Positions 52,537 through 62,302 of a stretch of DNA of 64,000 nt are shown here, in pieces (position 1 is the stretch's first letter; each line of letters begins with the position of its first letter). The notes beneath the pieces are model-generated. The model was not told the origin of the DNA and did not search any database. It was given only the letters and a program-made list of their open reading frames with translations. The translations under genes were made by a program, and so were the position numbers. The DNA is from Paraburkholderia metrosideri (GTDB lineage: Bacteria; Pseudomonadota; Gammaproteobacteria; Burkholderiales; Burkholderiaceae), in assembly GCF_904848625.1 (NCBI RefSeq), contig NZ_CAJHCP010000003.1, positions 434,001 through 498,000 on the forward strand, read 5' to 3'.

Positions 52537-54498
52537 TCAGTTCGCGGAAACAGGCTCGCGCCGTAGCGACGAGAGGAAGCTTTCCAGTGCACGTCGATCG
52601 ATGCTGTAGCCGGTGCAATAGTGGCGCTCCGGAAAGGTCACACATTTGAGCGAATTGCACGGCGAGCAATTAACGATCGGTCCTAGCACGAGCGACGGAC
52701 CGGACTGCTCTGCGAACCACGCCTTCGTGTTTACATGACGCGGATGCGTCGAGCCGTAAAGCGAGATTTGCGGAATGTCGAGGATTGCGGCGAAGTGCGC
52801 CGTCCACGAATCGACGCCGGCCATCGCCCGGCCAAGCGCCAGAATCGCACGCCACTGCGATGGCAGGAAATTGCGCAGAATCGCGCCGTCGCAGGCGGCT
52901 AATGGCGGATCACCCGCACCGCCAATTTGAATCAGCCTGAAGCCGGCTTCATGCACACATTGCGCGAGTTCAACGAGCGTATGCGGAGGAATCGACTTTA
53001 GACTCCATCCGCCTAGCGGATGCACGAAAATGACATCTTCGCCGAATGGTTCCATCGTCTGTCGGGCAATCTCGCGCTGCTCGTCGGTCACGGCAGGCTT
53101 CAGATTGCGCACTCGTGTGTCGATTGGCAGTCCAACTTCCTCGAGCATATAACCGATCAGATTTTCGCCCGTCTTCGACAGGCTGCGCGACGGATGGCAG
53201 CGCGCAAGCCTCGGCGAAGCGTCAGCGCGCTGCGACACGTACCGATACGCAGCCAGCAACTGCGGATATGTCTCTGCCGCGGATGCCACGGGAACCGGCA
53301 CGGGTGCCGCATCCAGGTCGGGGTTCATATCTTTCACCCAGGACAGCAGCGACTCGGCAATGTGCAGACGCATAGGTATGCCAAGCGACGCCGCGTGACT
53401 CGCGACCTGCACAGCCAGCACCACGTCGCCCCGATGAAAAGGGCAAACGAGTTCTATTCGCTCTGTTCCCATTGCCTGTGCCGTCGGCGCCGACCGTTGC
53501 TTGTTCAGGAGCCATCGCCAGTCGTGCAGTACCTCCCAGGCGCTGTTTGCGTCCGAGAATTGCCCGCGCAGGCTCACTGCCGCACTAGCGGCGGAGCTCA
53601 CCAGCCTTGTCTGCTGCTTGCGTAACTGCAGCGCCAAGCCGGCAACTGCAATCTCCGTCACGAAACGTGCATCGAGCCCAAGCGACGGCGCCATGCCGAG
53701 AAGACGCTGACGTTCGCCGCCAAAGATACCCCTTCGAAACGACGCGCAGTCCGAGAGCAATCCACATTCCGTGATGCCTGCCGGATTTACGTCGCCCCAG
53801 CCATTCTGCGCAGCAGCCTCATCGGCGATGGACAGCGCGCGATCGCCTGCGTCCTCGAGCATGGATTTGGGAATTTCGACACGTTGCAAATTTCCGTTCG
53901 GAAGGAACGTATGCGCTGCAATAATGGCTTGCCCATTCGTCGACACGAAGGTCTTGAACAGGTATTCGAAACAGCGGTCAAGCGGTACATAATCGGCGCC
54001 TGCAATCCACACGTTCGGCTGCCGCGCTGCGCTTAAGCCGTTGTTGATCGCGTCCGCGTAGCGAAGTTCCTGGCGGGTGTGCGACACGACCGTGATACGC
54101 GTCAGCGGCAGCTTGAAATTCCATGCATTGACGTGATCACGAATCGCGACACCTCGCGGTAACTCCGCTGTCGCGTCCACGATCACCAGCTCGCCCAGCA
54201 CAACCCGCTCTTGGGCCAGTTCGTCGATCAGCATCGAGACGTTGGCAAACGGCGCGACGCCCAGCACCACGAGCGACGAGTTGCGCGCGACTGCTTGCAA
54301 CGCCGCAGCTTCGACGGAATGCTCTGCGTCAAAACGCGACTGGGTCACGCGCAGCTCCGCACGTGTCGTCGAGAAGGTGTCCAGCAGCGGCGCCTGTGTG
54401 GCGGGTGCGTGCAACATCGCGCTAAGCCGCGTCGCGAGCCCCGGGGCAGCCCGGCGCAGCATTCTCTTCAGAGGGCGAGTAATCTGAGCATTCGACAT
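52537..54498 (-). CDS. Two-domain glycosyltransferase with GT9-like C-terminus
   Basis: 653 residues. The N-terminal 320 residues resemble a GT-A fold (SSLVVLGVAPFANVSMLIDE, RYADAINNGLSAARQPNVWI with ADY as a possible metal site). The C-terminal half is like heptosyltransferases of family GT9: VIFVHPLGGWSLKSIPPHT, IQIGGAGDPPLAACDGA and AGVDSWTAHFAAILDIPQIS. The end NCSPCNSLKCVTFPERHYC is Cys-rich and may bind metal. It would add one or two sugars to the lipid-linked chain. ATG 54498 is used rather than 54561. It ends the leftward block from wzm and wzt. Confidence 0.78.
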   Translation of the reverse strand: MSNAQITRPLKRMLRRAAPGLATRLSAMLHAPATQAPLLDTFSTTRAELRVTQSRFDAEHSVEAAALQAVARNSSLVVLGVAPFANVSMLIDELAQERVVLGELVIVDATAELPRGVAIRDHVNAWNFKLPLTRITVVSHTRQELRYADAINNGLSAARQPNVWIAGADYVPLDRCFEYLFKTFVSTNGQAIIAAHTFLPNGNLQRVEIPKSMLEDAGDRALSIADEAAAQNGWGDVNPAGITECGLLSDCASFRRGIFGGERQRLLGMAPSLGLDARFVTEIAVAGLALQLRKQQTRLVSSAASAAVSLRGQFSDANSAWEVLHDWRWLLNKQRSAPTAQAMGTERIELVCPFHRGDVVLAVQVASHAASLGIPMRLHIAESLLSWVKDMNPDLDAAPVPVPVASAAETYPQLLAAYRYVSQRADASPRLARCHPSRSLSKTGENLIGYMLEEVGLPIDTRVRNLKPAVTDEQREIARQTMEPFGEDVIFVHPLGGWSLKSIPPHTLVELAQCVHEAGFRLIQIGGAGDPPLAACDGAILRNFLPSQWRAILALGRAMAGVDSWTAHFAAILDIPQISLYGSTHPRHVNTKAWFAEQSGPSLVLGPIVNCSPCNSLKCVTFPERHYCTGYSIDRRALESFLSSLRREPVSAN

Positions 54499-54511
54499 GA
54501 TGGATTCTTTC

Positions 54512-57500
54512 TCAGGAGTCGAGCCAAGGCTTCGCAGTGCGCGGCGGAAACGCCAGACCAAAATTTTCTGATCCGACCGTCAGATTTGTGTTGTAGAACG
54601 GATCACGTTCAATAATCGGGCCCCAGCGTTCTAGCATGTAAGCGCGTTCCCGAGCATCGCGCTCCAATTGCGCTGGAGTCAGATTCTCGCCACGAGATAC
54701 GGACTCCAGGTGATACAGCTCCGAGAAAGGCGTGAACACAATATCGTACGACGCCTCGCGAATTTTGAGGCACAAGTCGACGTCGTTGTAGCCGACAGTC
54801 AAATTCACTTCATCATATCCGCCGACCCGATCGAACACATCTTTCGGCACCACCATGCAGGCCGCAGTGACCGCCGAAATATTCTGAACCAGCATCGGCC
54901 GACCGAAATAGCCGATGGAGTTGCGCGGAAAGTGGCGATGCCCGTGTGCTGCCACGCCATAGAGCCCGAGGATCACGCCAGCATGCTGAATCGTCTCGTT
55001 CGCATAGTAGAGCTTGGCCCCAGCCGCGCCCACATTGGGTCGCGATACCTGCGCGACGAGTTCGAGCAGCCAATCGGCATCGATCACTTTTACGTCGTTA
55101 TTGACGAATCCGAGGATCGAACCTGTCGCGGTTCCGGCTGCGCAGTTGTTCAGCCGCGAGAAATTGAATGGCCCTTCGATCTTCAGGATCTTCACGCGCA
55201 GGTCACTTTTTAACGACGCAAAATAGTCGAGCGTATCTGGCTCCACGCTATCGTTATCGACGATGATAAGTTCAAGGTTGTCGTAGTTTGTCTCGTGCAG
55301 CAGCCCTTGCACAGCAACCTTCAATACGTCCAGCCGATCGCGTGTTGGTACGATCAGGGACACCCGCGGCAGCGGAGTAGGCGGCTGACGCCTGATTCGC
55401 CACCAGCTCGGAAACTGCTCGATCGGTACGACTTCGGCATCAGGCTCGACGTCTGCGAAATATTCGTTCAACGCGCGGTGCGCGGTGTCGATCGATTTGT
55501 TCGGATTGTCCGTCGAGAAACTTGCGACGCCAGGGAAGATCCGCCAGTGATACAACACGTGGGGAATATGCCGGATCCGCGTCGCGTCGGTGTGCTTCAG
55601 GAAACGCAACGCGAAATCGTAATCCTGGCTGCCTTCAAAACCAATGCGGAACCCACCGATCTTGCGGACGATCGACGTGCGGTACACGCCCATGTGCGCG
55701 ATCAGATTCTGCGCATAGAACAGCTCCGGATTCCAATCCGTCTTGAAGTGCGCATCGTGACGCCGATCCTGCTCGTCTACCTTGTCCTCGTCGGTGTAGA
55801 TCAGATCGGTTTCAGGATAGCGAATCAGTTCGTCGGCGACCATGTAGAGCGCATGCGCCGGCAATGCGTCATCATGGTCCATCAGCGCGATGAAATCTCC
55901 GGCGACCAGTTCGATCGCGGTATTGGTCGCTGCTGAGATATGACCGTTCTGCGTGCGATAGGCGACCTTGATACGTGGATCACGTTGCGCGTATTCCGTC
56001 AGAACCCGCTTGATCTCAGGATTGGTCGACGCATCGTCGGCGATGCAGAGTTCCCAGTTCGGATAGATCTGCGCGAGCACGCTATCGAGCGCCTTACGCA
56101 AATACTTCGAGCGTGGATTATAGACCGGCATGGCGATCGAAATCAGCGGCTTCGACCGCATCTGCTCGACCTTCGCACGAATGGCAGCCTGATCCTGTCC
56201 GGTCAATGTGTCGAACTGCTCGACCCACGCGCGGTATTCGGAACCATGATCCTCGCTAATCAGCCGGTCGCGGATCGTTGTCTTCAGGGTCGCGAAGTCA
56301 CCGCGCAATGCGGCTTTGACAACGTGCCTGCGCTGATCCTGATCGAGTAGCGAGTAACCATAGCGCAGCAGGCCAAGGCGGCCAAGATTGCGCACGGTTG
56401 CCCGTCCCATCGAAAACTGCTCGCCTTCCTTATCGGTCGGATCAAGGCGCAAGCCCTGCACACCCACCGGCAACACGATTGCCTTGCGAACCCGGCCACG
56501 TGCCCCATGCGGCATCGCGTATGCCGTCACATGAGAGCCGCCTTCGCCAGAAAAGACGTACAGAATCGGCTGCATCGGATTTTGCGCATCGACGATGTCG
56601 ATCGTCGCGAGGGCCCAACCGCCGGTAAGCGGACGCCAGCCGGGATGAACTGCAAATTGAGGATCGTCGCCAGTGCTTACGAATGCGCCGTTAGCAAGCG
56701 CTCGAAGTTGCTTCACCGGCGTCAGCGTCGGATGCCGCAATATCCGCGCGATCCGCACCGGCAGCAACACTGCGTTCTTCACTTTACGCAACACAGTAGT
56801 CATCGCCCGCAGCGGCCCGGAAAGTCGCCAACTCCATGAACTGCGAAGTGCCTGAACCGTGCCGGTCAGTTCCGCCGAAGTCTCGAGTAGCTTCGCTACC
56901 GATGCTTCCAGCTTGACGTTTTCCCGTTTCAACTTTTCTTCGCTATCGCGACGTCTCACAATCTGATCGCACGCGGCGCGCAGCGCCTCTTCCTTTTCCC
57001 GCAGTGCCTCGTCTTGCTCCCGCACCGTCGCGTCCAGCTTCGCCATGTCGGCCCGGATGGCGAATAGCTCCACTTCGAGCGCGCCGCCGCGTTCAGTCGC
57101 CCGGGCAAGCGAGGTTTGCTGCTCCGCGAGCACGCGACGGGCATCGACGACCGGCTGAGAATCGTCGAGATGCCCTTCGAAAATGCCCGACGCGACTTTC
57201 GGCAGTTGCCCATCCGACGCCACTGCGATCAGATACATTGGATCAATCAGACCGTCGGCGCTTTTCAGGTACGCGTCCTCGTTACGATAGTGGACGAACG
57301 CACCCGCCCCCCCCTCCGCGGCAATAGCCGATGCATAGATGACGCGCTGTCCATATAGCTCGACGTCGGCGAAGTTGCCACGAATCAGTGCATCAAATTC
57401 GTCGCGCGTCAGCTCCTTCACGTGATAGGGATTCGTGTAGTTCGGCAAAAGCGAATAAGCACGCTTGTCGGGACTCGACATGATCAATACGCCATCCGGC

Positions 57501-57868
57501 CGAAGCACGCGTTTAATCTCGGCGATCATCGCGTCGTGCCGGTCGTGATGTTCGATCGTCTCGAAGCTCACAACGAGGTCGATTGATGCATCCGGCAGTG
57601 GGATCGCCGTTGCGGAGCCAGTCCGATAGGATAGATTTTCACCTACGTAGCGCTGCTGCGCGTGCTTGACGGCCTGGTCGGAAATATCGACACCGATCAC
57701 ACTGCGGGCTCGCTCTGCCAAGATTGCCGTGCCGTAACCTTCGCCGCTTGCAATATCGAGCACATCCTTGCCCGACGCCAGTTTTGAAACACAGATGTAC
57801 CGGTGCAAATGCTCCAGTTCGATGTCTCCGTGCTGATCCGTTGTGAAGCGTTCGCCGGTAAATTCCAT
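54512..57868 (-). CDS. Methyltransferase-coiled coil-double GT2 fusion protein
   Basis: 1118 residues. It begins MEFTGERFTT, a common start of class I methyltransferases, with motif I VLDIASGEGYG near 35-45 and VSFETIEHHDRHDA. A coiled coil rich in Glu, Lys and Leu covers about 255-345. Two GT2 domains follow: from about 573 (SIAMPVYNPRS, with ALMDHDDALP) and from about 832 (VSLIVPTRDRLDV, with GFVNNDVKVID). Such three-part proteins can make and cap O-antigen chains in ABC-export systems, the coiled coil acting as a length ruler as in WbdD. ATG 57868 fits the methyltransferase family; GTG 57901 is also possible. Confidence 0.85.
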   Translation of the reverse strand: MEFTGERFTTDQHGDIELEHLHRYICVSKLASGKDVLDIASGEGYGTAILAERARSVIGVDISDQAVKHAQQRYVGENLSYRTGSATAIPLPDASIDLVVSFETIEHHDRHDAMIAEIKRVLRPDGVLIMSSPDKRAYSLLPNYTNPYHVKELTRDEFDALIRGNFADVELYGQRVIYASAIAAEGGAGAFVHYRNEDAYLKSADGLIDPMYLIAVASDGQLPKVASGIFEGHLDDSQPVVDARRVLAEQQTSLARATERGGALEVELFAIRADMAKLDATVREQDEALREKEEALRAACDQIVRRRDSEEKLKRENVKLEASVAKLLETSAELTGTVQALRSSWSWRLSGPLRAMTTVLRKVKNAVLLPVRIARILRHPTLTPVKQLRALANGAFVSTGDDPQFAVHPGWRPLTGGWALATIDIVDAQNPMQPILYVFSGEGGSHVTAYAMPHGARGRVRKAIVLPVGVQGLRLDPTDKEGEQFSMGRATVRNLGRLGLLRYGYSLLDQDQRRHVVKAALRGDFATLKTTIRDRLISEDHGSEYRAWVEQFDTLTGQDQAAIRAKVEQMRSKPLISIAMPVYNPRSKYLRKALDSVLAQIYPNWELCIADDASTNPEIKRVLTEYAQRDPRIKVAYRTQNGHISAATNTAIELVAGDFIALMDHDDALPAHALYMVADELIRYPETDLIYTDEDKVDEQDRRHDAHFKTDWNPELFYAQNLIAHMGVYRTSIVRKIGGFRIGFEGSQDYDFALRFLKHTDATRIRHIPHVLYHWRIFPGVASFSTDNPNKSIDTAHRALNEYFADVEPDAEVVPIEQFPSWWRIRRQPPTPLPRVSLIVPTRDRLDVLKVAVQGLLHETNYDNLELIIVDNDSVEPDTLDYFASLKSDLRVKILKIEGPFNFSRLNNCAAGTATGSILGFVNNDVKVIDADWLLELVAQVSRPNVGAAGAKLYYANETIQHAGVILGLYGVAAHGHRHFPRNSIGYFGRPMLVQNISAVTAACMVVPKDVFDRVGGYDEVNLTVGYNDVDLCLKIREASYDIVFTPFSELYHLESVSRGENLTPAQLERDARERAYMLERWGPIIERDPFYNTNLTVGSENFGLAFPPRTAKPWLDS

Positions 57869-57900
57869 AGTTCCGAAGGATAGGTTAGAAAATCTGGTCA

Positions 57901-59793
57901 CTAGCCGAACTGCCCAATTCTCGGGGGAAACGCCAGTGAAAACAGTGGCCCTCCGCTCCTTGTCAGATTTGGGTTGTAATACGGATCTTCTTCCAACATT
58001 TGCGGCCAGCGCTTACGCATGAAGTCCGTCTCCCGCTGGAAACGCTCCAGGTTCGTACCGCTCAAATCAGTGCCGCGCGACGCCGACTCATGATGATAGA
58101 GCTCTGCATACGGCACATACACGTTCTCGTAACCTGCGGCGCGCAGCTTCAGGCAGAAGTCGACATCGTTGAACGCAATCGCTAGATGGTCGGCGTCGAG
58201 TCCGCCCACTTCGTCGAACAGCGCCTTTCGGACGACGAGGCATGCGGCCGAGACCGCCGCAACGTACTGTGCCAATACCGCGCGCCCAAAGTACCCACGA
58301 TCTCCGCGAGGTATCAGGTGATGCATGTGACCGGCCAGGTGTCCGACGCCCATTAGCACGCCGCCATGCTGCAACCGGTCGTCGGGATACCAAAGCGCTG
58401 CACCGGCCGCTCCGTGCCCCGGTAAGAGCGCATAACCGCAGAGAATATCCAACCAGTCCGATGACTCGATCTCAATATCGTTGTTGAGCAGGCACAGCAA
58501 CGTCCCTTTGGCATGGATTGCTGCGGCATTATTCAACGCCGAATAATTAAACGGTGCGTCGATTCGAAGCACCGTAACGTTAGGGAAACGTGAGTAGTGC
58601 TCCAGCAATTCAAGTGCGTTGGGCTCGATCGAACCGTTATCGACAATCAGGATTTCGTAATTCGAATAATGTGTGCGCTCGCGCAGGCTGTCGATACAGC
58701 GCGACAAAAGTTCGGCGCGGTCGCGTGTCGGAATGATGATCGACACAAGTGGCACAGGTTGCTGCACGCGGTAAATTACACGCAGCATCGTCGAATCCGC
58801 GGATAGCGGCTCAACGCGCGCATCGTGACCGCAACGTGCGAGGTGTTCGCTCACGGCTCGCAGTGAAGCATCACGTGCATATGGCTTGGCTGCCACCTCC
58901 CGCGCAGTGCTTCCGGCAATTACGCGCCAGTGATAAAGCACGTGCGGGATATGTACAATCGCACGCGGGCCCGCCAGCTCCGCACATCGCAACACGAGGT
59001 CGTGATCCTGACTGCCCTCGAAACCTGGGCGAAATCCACCCGCCTGCCTCACCAACTCCGTTTCCAGAACGCCCAGATGGGAGAACATGTTCTGTCCCAA
59101 CATCAGCGCCGCGTTCCAGTCGGATTTGAAGTACGGCTGCACGCGTTGACCGCCGGGTGCGAGCTTATCTTCATCGCTATAAAGCATCCGTGCGGACGGA
59201 TAGCGATTCATATAGCGCACCACCATGAACAGCGCGTGCGCCGGAAGCACGTCATCGTGATCGAGCAGCGCAATAAATCGACCGGAAGCAAGCGCCAGCG
59301 CATCACTGCTTGCCACGCAGATGTGCCCGTTCACGGCACGACGTATGACCTTGATTCGCGCGTCACGTGACGCATAGTCATGCAGGATCTCCGCGACGTG
59401 CGGTGCGCTCGATGCGTCATCGGCGATACACAGTTCCCAGTGCGGATAGATCTGCGCAAGCACCGAATCGAGCATCTCAGTCAGATACTGCGCGGGCGTG
59501 TTGTAAACCGGTACGAGAACTGAGATGAGCGGTTTGTCCTGCAACGTCTTCAGCTCGCGCAGCAAGTCTTCGCGGGCTGCGGCGTCGAGCGTATCGTATT
59601 GTGCGATCCATGTGCGGTAGCCGCCGCCCGCTGCCGACCGTATCAACCGGTTCCGCATTCCTGCCAACCCTTCACGCCTCAGCAGGCCCACGACGACGCG
59701 CAAGGTCGGCAGCACGCCGCCGCGCAGTTGCACCGCTTCCCGAAAGCCACGCAGCACTCGCACAGGGAGACTGAGGAATCTCGCACCTTGCAT
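57901..59793 (-). CDS. Double GT2 glycosyltransferase
   Basis: 630 residues with two GT-A domains, starting at about 87 (SVLVPVYNTPAQYLTEMLDS, ALLDHDDVLP) and about 350 (VSIIIPTRDRAELLSRCIDS, CLLNNDIEIES). Both keep their DxD-type metal sites. The layout equals the C-terminal 550 residues of the neighbouring fusion protein, so the two genes are paralogues. ATG 59793 lies 4 bases after the wzt stop; the longer frame to 60033 lies inside wzt and is rejected. The enzyme probably extends the O-antigen backbone with two linkages. Confidence 0.86.
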   Translation of the reverse strand: MQGARFLSLPVRVLRGFREAVQLRGGVLPTLRVVVGLLRREGLAGMRNRLIRSAAGGGYRTWIAQYDTLDAAAREDLLRELKTLQDKPLISVLVPVYNTPAQYLTEMLDSVLAQIYPHWELCIADDASSAPHVAEILHDYASRDARIKVIRRAVNGHICVASSDALALASGRFIALLDHDDVLPAHALFMVVRYMNRYPSARMLYSDEDKLAPGGQRVQPYFKSDWNAALMLGQNMFSHLGVLETELVRQAGGFRPGFEGSQDHDLVLRCAELAGPRAIVHIPHVLYHWRVIAGSTAREVAAKPYARDASLRAVSEHLARCGHDARVEPLSADSTMLRVIYRVQQPVPLVSIIIPTRDRAELLSRCIDSLRERTHYSNYEILIVDNGSIEPNALELLEHYSRFPNVTVLRIDAPFNYSALNNAAAIHAKGTLLCLLNNDIEIESSDWLDILCGYALLPGHGAAGAALWYPDDRLQHGGVLMGVGHLAGHMHHLIPRGDRGYFGRAVLAQYVAAVSAACLVVRKALFDEVGGLDADHLAIAFNDVDFCLKLRAAGYENVYVPYAELYHHESASRGTDLSGTNLERFQRETDFMRKRWPQMLEEDPYYNPNLTRSGGPLFSLAFPPRIGQFG

Positions 59794-59797
59794 TGGC

Positions 59798-60544
59798 TCA
59801 GACCTGCGCTTCGTATGCCGCAACGACTTCTTCCACCGGCCCGAATGCCTGCAGCTGACCACGGTCCATCCATAGCGCCTTATTGCACACACGGCGGATT
59901 TCCGAGTTCGCATGCATCGCGAGGACAACGATCTCCGCGCGGCGATGAAGATCTTCGAGGCGCTCTTGCGCCTTGTGCAGGAACGATGCGTCGCCCACGC
60001 CCATGACCTCGTCCAGCAGCAAAATCTGCGCATCGACCGCAGTCGATACAGCGAATGCGAGACGCACGCGCATACCGCTCGAATACGTTCTGAGCGGCAA
60101 GTCCAGATAGTCGCCCAATTCGCAGAACTCGGCGATTTCCTCCTGCTTCGCGCGGATTTCTGCGTCAGTCATACCGAGCAACAGGCCACGGAGGCGAATG
60201 TTCTGCAAGCCCGTCGAGTTTTCGTCCATGCCGAGACTGATGTCCAGCAACGGCACGATCTTGCCGTCGCTTTCGACAGTGCCGATGGTCGGCGAGTAGA
60301 TGCCGGCCATCGTCCGCAGCAAAGTGGACTTGCCCGCGCCATTGCGGCCAATCAGCCCGATCCGGTCGCCATTCTCGAAACGCACGTTGATGTCGTTGAG
60401 CGCGCGCACGACAACAACACCGTCGTTATCTTCAGCAATGGAGTTGCGGCGGCCGATGCGTAGCACCTGCTTCTTCAGCGAGCGCCCTCGCACGTCGTAA
60501 ATGGGCAGGTCGAGCGTCGCGCCCTTGAGTTCGATATACGCCAT
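59798..60544 (-). CDS. wzt: O-antigen ABC transporter ATP-binding protein Wzt
   Basis: 248 residues. Walker A is GRNGAGKST (66-74), the signature is TYSSGMRVRLAFAVS (153-167) and Walker B is ILLLDEVMGVGD (174-185). It powers export of undecaprenyl-linked O-antigen with the permease encoded just upstream. The C-terminal carbohydrate-binding domain that recognises a chain cap in some Wzt proteins is missing, so chain length would not be sensed by this protein. It starts 12 bases after the permease stop. Confidence 0.94.
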   Translation of the reverse strand: MAYIELKGATLDLPIYDVRGRSLKKQVLRIGRRNSIAEDNDGVVVVRALNDINVRFENGDRIGLIGRNGAGKSTLLRTMAGIYSPTIGTVESDGKIVPLLDISLGMDENSTGLQNIRLRGLLLGMTDAEIRAKQEEIAEFCELGDYLDLPLRTYSSGMRVRLAFAVSTAVDAQILLLDEVMGVGDASFLHKAQERLEDLHRRAEIVVLAMHANSEIRRVCNKALWMDRGQLQAFGPVEEVVAAYEAQV

Positions 60545-60555
60545 GATGTGTTCTC

Positions 60556-61338
60556 TTATACCCAGTACGGAATGCGCTTCAGATAACGGCCGGTCAGTAG
60601 CAATGCAAATGCCCAGCCGATCACCAGCATGCCGACGGCCACAGCCCAGGTCGTGGCGGACGGCACCTGGCCGATCAACGGCGCACGCACCAGCTCGATC
60701 AGATGTGCAAGCGGATTCAGTTCAACGATGAATGAAAAACGGTTCAGCGCATTCGGACGATAAATAATCGGTGTGATGTAGAACGCAATCTGCATCACGG
60801 CCGCGACGATCTGCGGCAGATCGCGAAACCGCGCCGACAACAAACCGACCAGCATTGCAATCCACAGTGCGTTCAGTGCGTAGATCAGCAATGCGGGGAT
60901 AAATAGCGGCAGCGTCTCCCAGTTCGGTGTGCCGAACACGACAAGCAGCACAATGACGATCACAAAGTTATGGGCCAGGATAACCAGGTTGCGCCAAAGG
61001 ACCTGCAGGATGTAGATCAATTTGGGGGTGGACGCCTGCCGGATGTACGTCGAACTATTGATGTAGGCCGTACTGCCTTCGATCACCGTCTGCGCGAAGA
61101 AAGTCCACATCACGAGGCTGATCGCGAGGAATGGCAGATATTCGGTCATTTTCTGGCCGAACAGAGTACCGTACACGATACCGATCGACGCAATCATGAC
61201 ACCCATACTGATGGTCAACCAGAACGGGCCCACGCGCGAGCGCGCGTAACGTTGACGTACTTCGAGCCAGCCGAGCAGCGTCCACAACCGCCACGACACA
61301 AGACTGCTCTTTAAATCAGTAATGATGGGATTCGACAT
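60556..61338 (-). CDS. wzm: O-antigen ABC transporter permease Wzm
   Basis: 260 residues with six membrane helices (for example FWLTISMGVMIASIGIVYG, LVILAHNFVIVIVLLVV) of the ABC-2 type. ARSRVGPFWLTI near residue 33 is a family string. Its C-terminus is short and basic. It forms the export channel with Wzt. ATG 61338 gives the normal N-terminus (MSNPIITDLK); the frame to 61389 is rejected. No strong ribosome-binding site is visible. Confidence 0.93.
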   Translation of the reverse strand: MSNPIITDLKSSLVSWRLWTLLGWLEVRQRYARSRVGPFWLTISMGVMIASIGIVYGTLFGQKMTEYLPFLAISLVMWTFFAQTVIEGSTAYINSSTYIRQASTPKLIYILQVLWRNLVILAHNFVIVIVLLVVFGTPNWETLPLFIPALLIYALNALWIAMLVGLLSARFRDLPQIVAAVMQIAFYITPIIYRPNALNRFSFIVELNPLAHLIELVRAPLIGQVPSATTWAVAVGMLVIGWAFALLLTGRYLKRIPYWV

Positions 61339-61414
61339 TGGGTTAGTTTTAAATAATCCTGTTAAACAAATCGCACGATCCACGCACAAGGAGCGCGTGA
61401 AAGGCCATAAAGCT

Positions 61415-62302
61415 TTACAACGCGCCCATTCGACCCGTCAGTCCATGCCAGATACCCAGCACTGCCATACGAAGGTGACCAAGCCGGGGCCGTAGGAAAA
61501 GCCCATAAATTGCGAGGCGAAACGGGAATTTGACCAATTCGGTCGATTTCCAGCTCCAGGGTACGTAGCGTCGCTGGATCAACGCGACGGCATTCCGGAA
61601 CAGATAGTAATGCCGTAGCGGGCTGTGGCTCGGATAAGGGCGCCCGAAGACCTTGACTGGCTCACCGCCTAACTCGTGCGCAAGCCGCAACTGCGGCGCA
61701 CCCAACACGGCGTACCCCTTTGAACGCGCTCTGATACACCATTCAAGATCGACGAAATCGATGAATAGATCCTCCTCCATAGGGCCGACCGCCTGCCATG
61801 CAGCGAGGTTCAGACATGAACCCGAACTGATCAGAAAGTCCACGTCGATCAGTTCTTCGCCGACAGGCATAATCCGGAGCAGCTTCACATAGCCGAACCT
61901 GACGAACGGCGCTATACCGCCCAGACGAACGTCATCGTAGGCAGGCCCAACCACCGCAACAGATTGTCCGCACGCGACCGCGGCGTCGAGCAACTTTGGC
62001 AAGCCTTCTAATAACTCGCCAGTTGGGTCGCTGTCCTGATCGAAAATCAGGGCGTTCGCACAGCCTTTATCGATCGCACGCTGCACGCCCTGATTGATCG
62101 CCGCTCCAATACCCAGATTGTGACCGTTCGCGATGTAAGTGATGCGCGGATCCAGACCGAGCTCCGCTGCCGCGGAAACACTTTCGGTATTGTCGACGAC
62201 GATGGCGTGGCCGTATTGAGCATAACGGTTCGCGCGTCGTACACAGTCCGCGTCGGGACGGTAGAACACGACTACGATGCCGGGACGGATGGTATTAGCC
62301 AC
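61415..62302 (-). CDS. Glycosyltransferase family 2, rhamnosyltransferase-like
   Basis: 295 residues. The N-terminus [18 protein letters not shown] and [10 protein letters not shown] form the GT-A core; [18 protein letters not shown] has the metal-binding DQDSD string typical of rhamnosyltransferases of the RfbF/RgpB type. [18 protein letters not shown] is the acceptor-side ED/EW motif. It overlaps hldD by 8 bases, so it is coupled to core heptose synthesis, and may add the first O-antigen sugar. dTDP-rhamnose genes are not in this window. Confidence 0.87.
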   Translation of the reverse strand: MANTIRPGIVVVFYRPDADCVRRANRYAQYGHAIVVDNTESVSAAAELGLDPRITYIANGHNLGIGAAINQGVQRAIDKGCANALIFDQDSDPTGELLEGLPKLLDAAVACGQSVAVVGPAYDDVRLGGIAPFVRFGYVKLLRIMPVGEELIDVDFLISSGSCLNLAAWQAVGPMEEDLFIDFVDLEWCIRARSKGYAVLGAPQLRLAHELGGEPVKVFGRPYPSHSPLRHYYLFRNAVALIQRRYVPWSWKSTELVKFPFRLAIYGLFLRPRLGHLRMAVLGIWHGLTGRMGAL

